Position numbers and translations under genes: made by a program. From JALZHR01 sp036388475 (GTDB lineage Bacteria > Acidobacteriota > Blastocatellia > Pyrinomonadales > Pyrinomonadaceae), in the NCBI GenBank assembly GCA_036388475.1, contig DASVRT010000119.1, positions 1 through 64,000 of the forward strand: DNA of 64,000 nucleotides. Direction: 5' to 3'. Below the pieces are notes generated by a model that saw only the letters and a program-made list of their open reading frames with translations, ran no database searches and had not been told where the DNA came from. Positions 41,039-48,282 of this stretch are shown in pieces. The stretch's first letter is position 1. Each line of letters opens with the position of its first letter.

Positions 41039-41761
41039 TTAGTTAATCGGCTCGTTCCATTTCGCCATCGAAATCGACTGGTTCAGATACACGCCGAATT
41101 CGGTGCCGGAGCGGACTTCGGCTTCTTCGCCTTTGGTTTGATTTTCGGTGATAGCGCCGGCGATGCCGCCGATGATTCCGCCAATCAAAGCGCCTTTGCC
41201 GCCGCCGAATGCGCCGCCCAGGATAGCGCCGCCGCCCGCGCCGCCGCCGATAAAGATAATTTTGCGATGCTTCATCTTATCGCCGGAAGCCGTGCCTTCG
41301 TTGTCGCTCTTGGCGCTTTTCGTATTTAAATCGGTTAAAGAGCCGTTAATGGCACGCGTTGTTCCATTCGGCAGTCTGACCGAAACAAAGCTGACGCCGA
41401 TTTCGCCGGGCTTACCGCCTTTTCTCGAAGGCGTGACCGTGTCGACCCGACCCGTAACCGTGCTTCCGACCGGAATAACCACCACTCCGTTGGTCGAATA
41501 GACCGGCTCGGTGACGGTCGTCGTGAATCTATTGCCGACGCGCGCCGTTTTTGAACTGAGCGCGCCGTTCATCCGGACGCGAATATTCGTGCCCGTATCG
41601 ATTCGATATAGAGCCGGCGCACGAACGACCGCCGCGCGCCTGGCGATTGGTTTTTTTCGCAGAACCGGCTTGCGCTTTTGCGCCGTCGCGTCGATTGCGC
41701 CGAAAGCGAAAACCAATCCTAAAACCGCCGTGAAATACCCCAAATTAAACAATCTTCTCAT
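41039..41761 (-). CDS. Exported glycine-zipper protein
   Basis: 240 residues from the ATG at 41761, with GAGGTGCGAG upstream. A signal peptide ends near IDATAQ. Residues 45-150 form a basic beta-rich domain (RIDTGTNIRVRMNGALSSKT, VPVGSTVTGRVDTVTPS) similar to TrbI/VirB10-like barrel folds seen in many exported acidobacterial proteins. The C-terminal part has a glycine-zipper membrane segment (GGGAGGGAILGGAFGGGKGA). Envelope location is likely; function is unknown. Confidence 0.72.
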   Translation of the reverse strand: MRRLFNLGYFTAVLGLVFAFGAIDATAQKRKPVLRKKPIARRAAVVRAPALYRIDTGTNIRVRMNGALSSKTARVGNRFTTTVTEPVYSTNGVVVIPVGSTVTGRVDTVTPSRKGGKPGEIGVSFVSVRLPNGTTRAINGSLTDLNTKSAKSDNEGTASGDKMKHRKIIFIGGGAGGGAILGGAFGGGKGALIGGIIGGIAGAITENQTKGEEAEVRSGTEFGVYLNQSISMAKWNEPIN

Positions 41762-41941
41762 CTCGCACCTCGTTTCCTGATTTATTAAAACCGCTTTAAA
41801 ACTCGGGAGAGTCAAGCGCCTGTAAGACGCTTTGCCGCAAAAAACCGTTGTCTTAAACCTCTTGGCTAACTGCTTATAACAATTAAATTACCACTGATGA
41901 CGAGAAAAACTAAACTTATTCGCGCGTTCGAAAAAAAATTC
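41762..41941. other. Gap without recognised features
   Basis: Between the glycine-zipper gene start and the promoter at 41942 I see no gene or strong structure, only A/T-rich DNA that must hold the divergent promoter of the minus-strand gene. Confidence 0.5.
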
Positions 41942-41970
41942 TTGAAAACCGGGTTTATTAAGAGTATATT
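41942..41970 (+). promoter_or_regulatory. Sigma-70 promoter of the DUF5658 gene
   Basis: TTGAAA (41942-41947), exactly 17 bp spacer, TATATT (41965-41970). It predicts a transcript start near 41977 and a leader of about 110 nt. Confidence 0.75.
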
Positions 41971-41989
41971 CACAGCATAAACACATTGC

Positions 41990-42056
41990 ATTTCTCCCGT
42001 TAGGGGCTTGCCCGCAGTCTCGTCTGCCTGTGGGCAAGCTTCTAAACAAGAGAAAT
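41990..42056 (+). ncRNA. Structured RNA leader or small RNA
   Basis: An outer stem ATTTCTC/GAGAAAT (41990-41996 with 42050-42056) encloses a CCC-GTTA-GGG hairpin option and a strong stem GCTTGCCC/GGGCAAGC (42006-42013 with 42032-42039), extended by GCAG/CTGC. It begins some 15 nt after the predicted transcript start and ends 32 nt before the coding start. It does not consist of iterated words like the other hairpins. I do not recognise a riboswitch class. Confidence 0.6.
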
Positions 42057-42087
42057 TTTATATTTTTATTTGGGGTTTGCCCGATTT

Positions 42088-42453
42088 ATGGAAATGTCTC
42101 GTCCTACAATTCTCCTTTTTGCGCTCAATCTTTTTGACGCCGTTTTGACGATTTACTGGGTTCGCAACGGTTTTGCTTCGGAAGGCAATCAACTGATGGC
42201 GGGTCTGCTGGATATGGGCAACGCTCCGTTTCTCATCGTCAAGATTGCGGTCGGCGCGGTGGCGGCGACGGTTCTCTGGCGTTGGAGCGAGCTGCGCATC
42301 GCCAAATACGGTCTGGCGCTGGCTCTAGTCGTTTATCTCGGCTTGATGGGCGTGCATTTCGTCACGGGACTTTCCGCTTTCGGCTATATCTCCGAAGCCG
42401 TAATCAATGATTTTGCCGTCTGGTCACATAAATTTGTTGCTTTTTTCTTCTAG
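42088..42453 (+). CDS. DUF5658 family small membrane protein
   Basis: 121 residues from ATG 42088; a second ATG is two codons on. Four hydrophobic helices: ILLFALNLFDAVLTIYWV, an APFLIVKIAVGAVAATVLW segment, YGLALALVVYLGLMGVHFV and a C-terminal one. The ALNLFDAVLT start and GNQLM following are typical of DUF5658, whose function is unknown. It has its own promoter and a structured leader, and a terminator follows. Confidence 0.75.
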   Translation: MEMSRPTILLFALNLFDAVLTIYWVRNGFASEGNQLMAGLLDMGNAPFLIVKIAVGAVAATVLWRWSELRIAKYGLALALVVYLGLMGVHFVTGLSAFGYISEAVINDFAVWSHKFVAFFF

Positions 42454-42480
42454 TTTTTAGTAAAAGTATTGTGGCGGCGA

Positions 42481-42528
42481 AAACTTTCGGCTTTAATATT
42501 TATGAAACCGAAAGTTTTTGTTTTTCGT
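42481..42528 (+). terminator. Intrinsic terminator after the DUF5658 gene
   Basis: AAAACTTTCGG and CCGAAAGTTTT pair around an A/T-rich loop, followed by TTGTTTTT. Confidence 0.88.
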
Positions 42529-42621
42529 ATTTTTAATACGCAACGAACTTTCAGCAGTCGAGCATCTTAAGCTTGCACTAAAAGGTTGAAATTTAACTAC
42601 GGAAAGTGACAGGGAAAAGCT

Positions 42622-43842
42622 ATGTCGAGAAGTAAAGCAATATATCAATTATCAGCGCGTCAGATTTTATTAATAGCTTTCGCTTCGGCTTTGATTGCAG
42701 CCGGAACGGTAGCTATTTTAAGCAATTTCGGCGGCGTTTTTTCGCCGAATGAAAATATGAGCATCGCTCTGGCGGAAGATGGTCCCGTCTCGAGAGGAAT
42801 CTCCGACCCGTCAGCCGTCAGCGACGAACAAAACAGCATCGAGGTTTATAAAACTCTCTCGCCCGGTGTCGCGTTTATCACGACGACCTCGACCCGCGAA
42901 GATTTCCTGGGTCAGACCGAAGAAGGAAAAGGTTCGGGTTCGGGTTCGGTGATTGACGCTCAAGGGCATATTTTAACCAACAATCACGTTATCGAAGGCG
43001 CGACCGTCCTGAAGGTCAGCTTCGGCGGCGACAAAGTTTATACGGCGAAAGTCGTCGGGCGCGACCCGGACACGGATTTAGCCGTTATCAAAATCGAGCC
43101 GCCGCAGGAAGGCTTAACGGTCGTTCCGCTCGGCGATTCCGACAAGCTCTCGGTCGGGCAGAAAGTGCTGGCAATCGGCAATCCTTTCGGTCTGGACAGA
43201 ACCTTGACGACCGGCGTCATCTCCGGCTTGCAGCGCCCGATTCGCGCGCGCAACGGGCGCCCGATTGATGCGGCGATCCAAACCGACGCGTCAATCAATC
43301 CGGGCAATTCCGGCGGACCTCTGCTGGATAAATACGGCAGAATGATTGGCATCAATTCGCAGATTCTTTCGCCGGCGGGCGGCTCGGTCGGCGTCGGTTT
43401 TGCGATTCCGGTCAGCACGGCGAGACGCGTTATCCCGCAACTGATTCAATACGGCGAGGTTCGTCGTCCGAAGCTCGGCGCAAATCTTTACAGCGTCTCG
43501 CAGCTTAACGAACAGGGCGTCAATCTTCCGGTCGAAGGCGGTTTGCTGGTGCGCAGCGCGGTCGTGGGCGGTCCGGCGGCGAGCGCGGGAATTCGCGGGC
43601 TTTCGCAGGGCGCGGACGGCGACGTCGTTCTGGGCGACATTATTTTGACGATTGACGGGCAGAAGATGAATAATCTGGACGACCTTTATCGCTATCTCGA
43701 TAAAAAACAAATCGGCGATACGATTCAGGCGGAAATTTTCCGCGACGGCAAGCGCTCGACCCTTCCGGTCAAGCTCGTCGCTTTGCCGGCGCAGACGCAG
43801 CCGACCGGCACCGGGCGCCCGGTACGCCGCAGCAACGAATAA
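42622..43842 (+). CDS. HtrA/DegP-type serine protease (S1C) with PDZ domain
   Basis: 406 residues. One N-terminal membrane anchor or signal (ILLIAFASALIAAGTVAIL). The protease triad is His122 (TNNHVIE), Asp152 (DTDLAVI) and Ser230 (GNSGGP); a C-terminal PDZ domain (about 300-390) has GVNLPVEGGLLVRSAVVGGP. HtrA proteases degrade or refold damaged envelope proteins in the periplasm. The ATG 42622 follows AAAGTGACAGGG. A two-way terminator follows. Confidence 0.95.
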   Translation: MSRSKAIYQLSARQILLIAFASALIAAGTVAILSNFGGVFSPNENMSIALAEDGPVSRGISDPSAVSDEQNSIEVYKTLSPGVAFITTTSTREDFLGQTEEGKGSGSGSVIDAQGHILTNNHVIEGATVLKVSFGGDKVYTAKVVGRDPDTDLAVIKIEPPQEGLTVVPLGDSDKLSVGQKVLAIGNPFGLDRTLTTGVISGLQRPIRARNGRPIDAAIQTDASINPGNSGGPLLDKYGRMIGINSQILSPAGGSVGVGFAIPVSTARRVIPQLIQYGEVRRPKLGANLYSVSQLNEQGVNLPVEGGLLVRSAVVGGPAASAGIRGLSQGADGDVVLGDIILTIDGQKMNNLDDLYRYLDKKQIGDTIQAEIFRDGKRSTLPVKLVALPAQTQPTGTGRPVRRSNE

Positions 43843-43874
43843 AGCCGGGATAACAATAAAAAAATAAAAAGTCA

Positions 43875-43906
43875 AAAGCGGGCGGAAATTATTCGCCCGC
43901 TTTTGT
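43875..43906 (+). terminator. Intrinsic terminator after the HtrA gene
   Basis: AAAAGCGGGCG and CGCCCGCTTTT pair around GAAATTATT; a T-run follows on the plus strand (TTTTG) and an A-run on the other side. Confidence 0.88.
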
Positions 43907-43930
43907 TTATGCTAATCTGTCACTGCAAGT

Positions 43931-44176
43931 ATGACGAGAATCGAGCTGGAAGATTTTTACAACGACGGTTTCGGATGGATTTGCAAACACTGCGAGCGTG
44001 AATTAAAGGAATCGGAAACCGACCCGCGCGCCCAATCGCGCCTGATGCGCGAAGGCGAAGCCGAAAGCAAAAATCCGCGTCTTTCCAGCGCGGCGCTGGC
44101 GAAATGGGCGGACAAAGCGCAGCGAACCTTAATGTGCCCGCGCTGCGGTATTACGGAACTGGCTGATAAATTTTAG
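43931..44176 (+). CDS. Small protein with paired CxxC motifs
   Basis: 81 residues with two CxxC pairs, ICKHCERE near residue 18 and LMCPRCGIT near residue 68, suggesting one zinc ribbon. The middle is polar and helical. No family recognised. It ends at an inverted repeat shared with the methyltransferase leader. Confidence 0.7.
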   Translation: MTRIELEDFYNDGFGWICKHCERELKESETDPRAQSRLMREGEAESKNPRLSSAALAKWADKAQRTLMCPRCGITELADKF

Positions 44177-44177
44177 C

Positions 44178-44240
44178 CGCGAATAACACGAATTAATTTT
44201 ATATCCGTTATTCGTGTTATTCGTGTTATTCGCGGCAAAT
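44178..44240. repeat. 9-bp-word inverted repeat
   Basis: GCCGCGAATAACACGAAT pairs with ATTCGTGTTATTCG and ATTCGTGTTATTCGCGGC; the word TTATTCGTG is iterated three times on the right arm. Confidence 0.9.
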
Positions 44241-44247
44241 TTTCTTT

Positions 44248-44829
44248 GTGGCTGAAATGAAAATTCTCGATGTCGGGTGCGGAAGCAATAAATACGAAGG
44301 CGCGATTGGCTTGGACAACAATCCGCGCACGGCGGCTGACGTTATTCACGACCTCGGACAGCTTCCTTATCCTTTCGCGGACGACGAATTCGATTTAATC
44401 GTCTCGCGTCACGTTATCGAGCACGTGCCGGACGTGATGGCTTTCGTCACCGAGCTTTACCGCATCAGTAAACCCGGCGGACGGATTCGTCTCGTCACGC
44501 CGCATTACACAAATCCCGATTGGGCGACCGACCCGACGCATCGCAATCATTTCAATTCCTACACGCTCAATACGTTTATGCCCGAGCGACAGGTTTTCGA
44601 TTTTTATACGGAAGTGACTTTAAAACCCGTCAGAATTTACGTTTCGCTTTTGAACCTGTGGCGAAATTTAGGAATCGAATTTCTGGTCAATCTCGACCAG
44701 AAATCGCCGCGCTTTCGCTTCACGCGAAAATTCTGGGAGCATTATCTGAGCTATATCTTTCGCGGAAAGGAACTGCATTTCGAGTTTGAAGTGGTGAAAG
44801 ACTCAGAAAAGGTAAAAGGCAAAAGGTAA
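44248..44829 (+). CDS. Class I SAM-dependent methyltransferase
   Basis: 193 residues from GTG 44248; ATG 44257 (MKILDVGCGSNKY) is equally good and starts exactly at the motif. ILDVGCGSN is the SAM-binding motif I, GLDNNPRT motif II, DLIVSRHVIEHV post-motif II and GGRIRLVTPHY follows. The substrate is not known. The last codons (KVKGKR) lie in the heptamer repeat that follows. Confidence 0.9.
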   Translation: MAEMKILDVGCGSNKYEGAIGLDNNPRTAADVIHDLGQLPYPFADDEFDLIVSRHVIEHVPDVMAFVTELYRISKPGGRIRLVTPHYTNPDWATDPTHRNHFNSYTLNTFMPERQVFDFYTEVTLKPVRIYVSLLNLWRNLGIEFLVNLDQKSPRFRFTRKFWEHYLSYIFRGKELHFEFEVVKDSEKVKGKR

Positions 44830-44893
44830 AAGGCAAAAGTGAAGAAAATCAATTCCTTACTTTTGCCTTTTACCTTTTTACTTTTGCTTTTTT
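44813..44893. repeat. Heptamer-word inverted repeat between convergent genes
   Basis: AAGGTAA, AAGGCAA, AAGGTAA, AAGGCAA on the left; TTTTGCCTTTTACCTTTTTA on the right. It begins in the methyltransferase coding sequence and ends at the ispH stop. Confidence 0.9.
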
Positions 44894-45740
44894 AAACTTC
44901 TTTCCCGATTTCTTCCAGCCGCGCCACGACCTTTTGAATCAGCCAGTTCGGCGTCGAAGCGCCCGCCGTCAAACCGACTTTTTCCGCGCCTTTCAGGTCT
45001 GCGGCGTTAATCTCGTCGGGCGTTTCTATCAGAAAGCTTTTCGGGCATTGTTCCTGACAGACGGCGAGCAGTTTACGGCTATTCGACGAATGCCGCCCGC
45101 CGATAATGTAAAAAGCATCGACTTCGCCCGCTAGAGCGCGCGCCGCATCCTGACGGTCGCGCGTCGCCGAGCAAATCGTGTTGACGACCTGCGTTTCGCC
45201 TTCCGCTTTCGCTCTGACGGCTTCCGCCGCATCGAGAAAACTTTTCAGCTTTATCGTGGTTTGCGAAACGACCAGAGGATTTTTCAGCGTCGGCAAATCC
45301 GCCACTTCCGAAGCGTCGCGAATGACGAAAGCGTGCCCCGGCGCGTAGCCCTTGACGCCAATCATTTCCGGGTGGTCGGGATTTCCGACGACCACGACGT
45401 GGCGGTCTTGCGCCGCCGCGCGCGAAGCCAGTTTCTGCACTTTCGTCACGAACGGGCAAGTCGCATCGACAACCTTTGAAGCTTTTTCGCGCAGCTCCTG
45501 CTCGACCTGCGGCGTGACGCCGTGCGCGCGGATAACCGCCGTTTCGCCGCGCTGGATTTGAACGGGCGCGTTAATGGTCGCAACGCCGTGTTTTGCCAGT
45601 CGTTCCATTTCCTGGTCGTTGTGAATCAGCGGACCGAGCGTGCGAACCGTGTCGCCGCCGGCGAGCGCTTCTTCAACCATTTCGACCGCGCGCTCGACGC
45701 CGAAACAAAAACCGTATTCATCCGCTATTAAAATTTGCAT
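44892..45740 (-). CDS. ispH: 4-hydroxy-3-methylbut-2-enyl diphosphate reductase (IspH)
   Basis: 282 residues. The three cysteines that hold the [4Fe-4S] cluster are visible: Cys12 in EYGFCFGVERAVE, Cys95 in VVDATCPFVTKV and the Cys of NTICSATRDRQ near residue 195. It makes IPP and DMAPP in the last step of the MEP isoprenoid pathway. LIHNDQEMERL and YIIGGRHSSNSRKL are typical. It is a single gene here. Confidence 0.97.
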   Translation of the reverse strand: MQILIADEYGFCFGVERAVEMVEEALAGGDTVRTLGPLIHNDQEMERLAKHGVATINAPVQIQRGETAVIRAHGVTPQVEQELREKASKVVDATCPFVTKVQKLASRAAAQDRHVVVVGNPDHPEMIGVKGYAPGHAFVIRDASEVADLPTLKNPLVVSQTTIKLKSFLDAAEAVRAKAEGETQVVNTICSATRDRQDAARALAGEVDAFYIIGGRHSSNSRKLLAVCQEQCPKSFLIETPDEINAADLKGAEKVGLTAGASTPNWLIQKVVARLEEIGKEV

Positions 45741-45856
45741 TTCTTAAACCTTCGCGTTTGACTTTCGTCAAGCTAGTTGTATCTTAACAAAAGCCCGAAG
45801 GAAACAAAACTTTGCAGATAATTTATAGTTTCCTGTCAATGAAAGTTTCTTAACAA

Positions 45857-47719
45857 TCAGCGAATCGGCTCGCGCAAAATAATCTCCGCCGTAGTGCGCG
45901 CGATTTCCGCCGCCGCCGGGTTGGATTTTTTTAAGTTCGCAATTTGTAATAACGCTTCGCCGGTTCGCGACAGCAGGCGCACCAAATCGCCTTCTTCCGC
46001 TTTTGTTTCGCGCACCAGATTTTCCCAATTCGCGCCGTCCGCCCAGTGTTCGGCGGTTGCCGCCGCCGAGAAATTCATTTCCGGCGCAGGCTCGACGCCG
46101 AATTTCCATTCCACGCCGGAGACGGCGAAAACGATGTCTTCAAATGCGGTCAGAGTGTCCAGAATTTTATCCGACAGATGAAGCTCGCCGTAATTTCTGT
46201 CCGAATCGCCGGCGAGCGCCGCCATCAGCCCGGCGACGTGTTTGGTTTCGAGCTTTTCGAAAAGCCCTTGCCGCAGCGCTTCGCCCACTAAAAGCGGTCT
46301 ATCGACGCGCAGGTCAGCCAGCCATTTTCCGCTTTCCGTGACTTTTTGCGCCGGAAAATCCAGATAGCCGAAATGATGCAGCACCTGGGCGCGATGCTCG
46401 AACGGAAGCCAGATTTCGTCGCGCAGAAAATCAATGTCGCGCCCGGTTTTTTCAATAAATTCCGCGTCGTTCCAGCTTTCCCACAAAAATTGATGCGCGA
46501 GGCGTTTGCGGTCGTCGCTCAAGCCGTCCGGCAAAAGCCGCTCAAGCAATTGATTGATGATTTCCACCGCCTCGTCGTTTTCGTTTTGCGTCAGCAGAAT
46601 GCGCGGCTCGTCGAGCGGCGGATTTTTGCCTTCGTAAATCTCGAAAAACGCGGTTTCGACCGATTTATCGTTGAGCGGATATTTTTTGGCGTAAACGCGG
46701 TTGACGCGCGACAGCGCAAACGTCGTTCCGCCGCCGTCGTCTTTCATCGCCGTCACTTTTTCGCCGTAAACGTTCAGCACCAGAAAAAAGCGCTTGCCGC
46801 TGCGACCCTGCGAAACGACGCGCCCGGAAGTAACGTTTTCTTCCAGCCATTTGTGGCGGATTTCCGCGCGCCGCATCGGCAGTTTTTCCTGCAAGCGATT
46901 ACGCGTCGCGGTCAGGCGTTCAAACCCGCGCGCGGCATCGACCGACAAATCGAAACCGCTCGCTTTGATTTTCTCGACGATATTCGCCTCTCGCCGGTCG
47001 CGTTTTCTTTCCAGCCGCAGAACCTGGTGCGCCGTTTCGCGAAAGGCGAAGCTTTTTTCGGCAATCTCGCGGACCTGCGGGAAGCTGCCGTAAGCGTCCA
47101 ATAAATTGAGCAGGCTCGAATAAGTCGCGCGAAACTGGCTTTGCAGCGCGTCGGGCGGCGATTTCAAAAGCGCGGCGATGCGCGGCGGATTCTGAAAATT
47201 GCTCGGCGCTAAAATAACAAAACCGACGTTGTCTTTGCCGCGCCTGCCGGCGCGCCCGGTCATTTGCTGCAACTCGCTTGCCTGAAGCGAGCGCCAGCCG
47301 TCATTGCCGCGCGTGTCGGCATTAATGATAACGACTGTCCGCGCCGGAAAATCGACTCCGGCGGCGACCGTCGTGGTGGCGAAAATCGCGTCGAGCAATC
47401 CGGCGGACATCATTTTTTCGATGAGCAGCTTCCAGGCGGGAATATGACCGGCGTGGTGCGACGCGACGCCGGCGCGAATGACCGGATTTTTGTGTTTGTG
47501 GCGGCTGATTTCCGGGTTCTGCTCGGCGTATTCCTGAAAGATGCGGCGGCGCGCTTCGGCGCGTTCCGGGTTGGGATTTTGTTTTTTGAGCGCGACTTCC
47601 ATCGCTGATTCGTCACAGCGCCGGCGCGTCGGCATAAAGATAATCGCGGGCAGAAGATTGTACGAACGCAGCGACGCTATAAGTTGCGGCGGCGGAATTT
47701 CGGGCAATTTGAATCTCAT
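45857..47719 (-). CDS. Split Ski2-like helicase, C-terminal half (RecA2 and DSHCT)
   Basis: 620 residues from the ATG at 47719 (MRFKLPEIPPPQLIASLRSY). It contains only the second half of a Ski2/Mtr4-like DEAD/H helicase: motif IV region LLPAIIFMPTRRRCDESA, motif V TTTVAAGVDFPARTVVI, motif VI QMTGRAGRRGKDNVG, then a long C-terminal DSHCT-like region. Motifs I-III are absent here and lie at 53801-54685. Two in-frame stops precede the start and no ribosome-binding site is seen, so it may be a remnant. In frame, ERRR of the other half joins FKLP of this half with no gap. Confidence 0.85.
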   Translation of the reverse strand: MRFKLPEIPPPQLIASLRSYNLLPAIIFMPTRRRCDESAMEVALKKQNPNPERAEARRRIFQEYAEQNPEISRHKHKNPVIRAGVASHHAGHIPAWKLLIEKMMSAGLLDAIFATTTVAAGVDFPARTVVIINADTRGNDGWRSLQASELQQMTGRAGRRGKDNVGFVILAPSNFQNPPRIAALLKSPPDALQSQFRATYSSLLNLLDAYGSFPQVREIAEKSFAFRETAHQVLRLERKRDRREANIVEKIKASGFDLSVDAARGFERLTATRNRLQEKLPMRRAEIRHKWLEENVTSGRVVSQGRSGKRFFLVLNVYGEKVTAMKDDGGGTTFALSRVNRVYAKKYPLNDKSVETAFFEIYEGKNPPLDEPRILLTQNENDEAVEIINQLLERLLPDGLSDDRKRLAHQFLWESWNDAEFIEKTGRDIDFLRDEIWLPFEHRAQVLHHFGYLDFPAQKVTESGKWLADLRVDRPLLVGEALRQGLFEKLETKHVAGLMAALAGDSDRNYGELHLSDKILDTLTAFEDIVFAVSGVEWKFGVEPAPEMNFSAAATAEHWADGANWENLVRETKAEEGDLVRLLSRTGEALLQIANLKKSNPAAAEIARTTAEIILREPIR

Positions 47720-47732
47720 CAAAGATTATTAA

Positions 47733-47790
47733 ACCACGAAATACGGAAAATTTTAACGCCAAGACGCAGGGAACTTCGGACAAAAATTAA
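47733..47790. repeat. Short word-type intergenic sequence
   Basis: ACCACGAAATACGG and ACGCCAAGACGCAGGG resemble the 9-bp-word intergenic sequences elsewhere, with no clear pairing partner. Confidence 0.4.
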
Positions 47791-47852
47791 CGGGAAAAGA
47801 AAATGAAACCACGCTCGACACTAAAATAACACGAAAAAGAGTAAATTATTCC

Positions 47853-48146
47853 GCGTCCCAGCCTTCCGGTAACGCGCCGGAGGCTTTGGTGGTTACATCG
47901 GAGGCAGTAGTTATTACGTCGGAGGTCGGGTCGGCGGCGTCGGAGGGCTTGTCGCTTACGTCGGAGCACGACGGTAGCGCGCCGGAGGTCACGGTTCTTA
48001 CGTCGGAAGGCTCTATTCTTGTGTCGGAGGCTGATGTTCTTGTGTCGGAGGCTGATGTTCTTGTGTCGGAGGCTGATGTTGCGACGTCGGAGGTCGCCGG
48101 TAGCGCGTCGGAGCACGCCGGTAAAGCGTCGGAGGCTGCCGGTAAA
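47853..48146. repeat. 21-bp tandem array, fourteen units
   Basis: Exactly fourteen 21-bp steps without gaps. Each unit begins RCGTCGGAGGC or a one-to-two-base variant (GCGCCGGAGGC, ACATCGGAGGC, GTGTCGGAGGC), followed by a variable 10 bp. Units 9 and 10 are identical and unit 11 differs at the end. Both strands happen to be open for 98 and 138 codons with heptad peptides, but neither has a ribosome-binding site. The rest of the 560-bp gap holds the two hairpin repeats listed. Confidence 0.95.
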
Positions 48147-48189
48147 GCAAATTATGCCCTGAAACAATACATTTTTAGTTAATTTTGGA

Positions 48190-48275
48190 CAAAGACGACG
48201 CAAAAAGCGCGAGGTCGCTAAGATTTCGATAGTTTTTACACTAACTTCTTAGCGACCTAGCGACCTCGCGTTAAA
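48190..48275. repeat. 8-bp-word inverted repeat
   Basis: CGCGAGGTCGCTAAG (48208-48222) pairs with CTTAGCGACC and TAGCGACCTCGCG (48248-48270). It lies just downstream of the surface-protein gene stop, a probable terminator region. Confidence 0.88.
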
Positions 48276-48282
48276 TTAACGC

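Noticed and set aside
47787..48203. Minus-strand 138-codon and plus-strand 98-codon heptad-repeat proteins
   Set aside because: They are by-products of a 21-bp DNA array; the comparable array at 34441 is full of stops, and no ribosome-binding site is present. Kept as a finding, not as genes.
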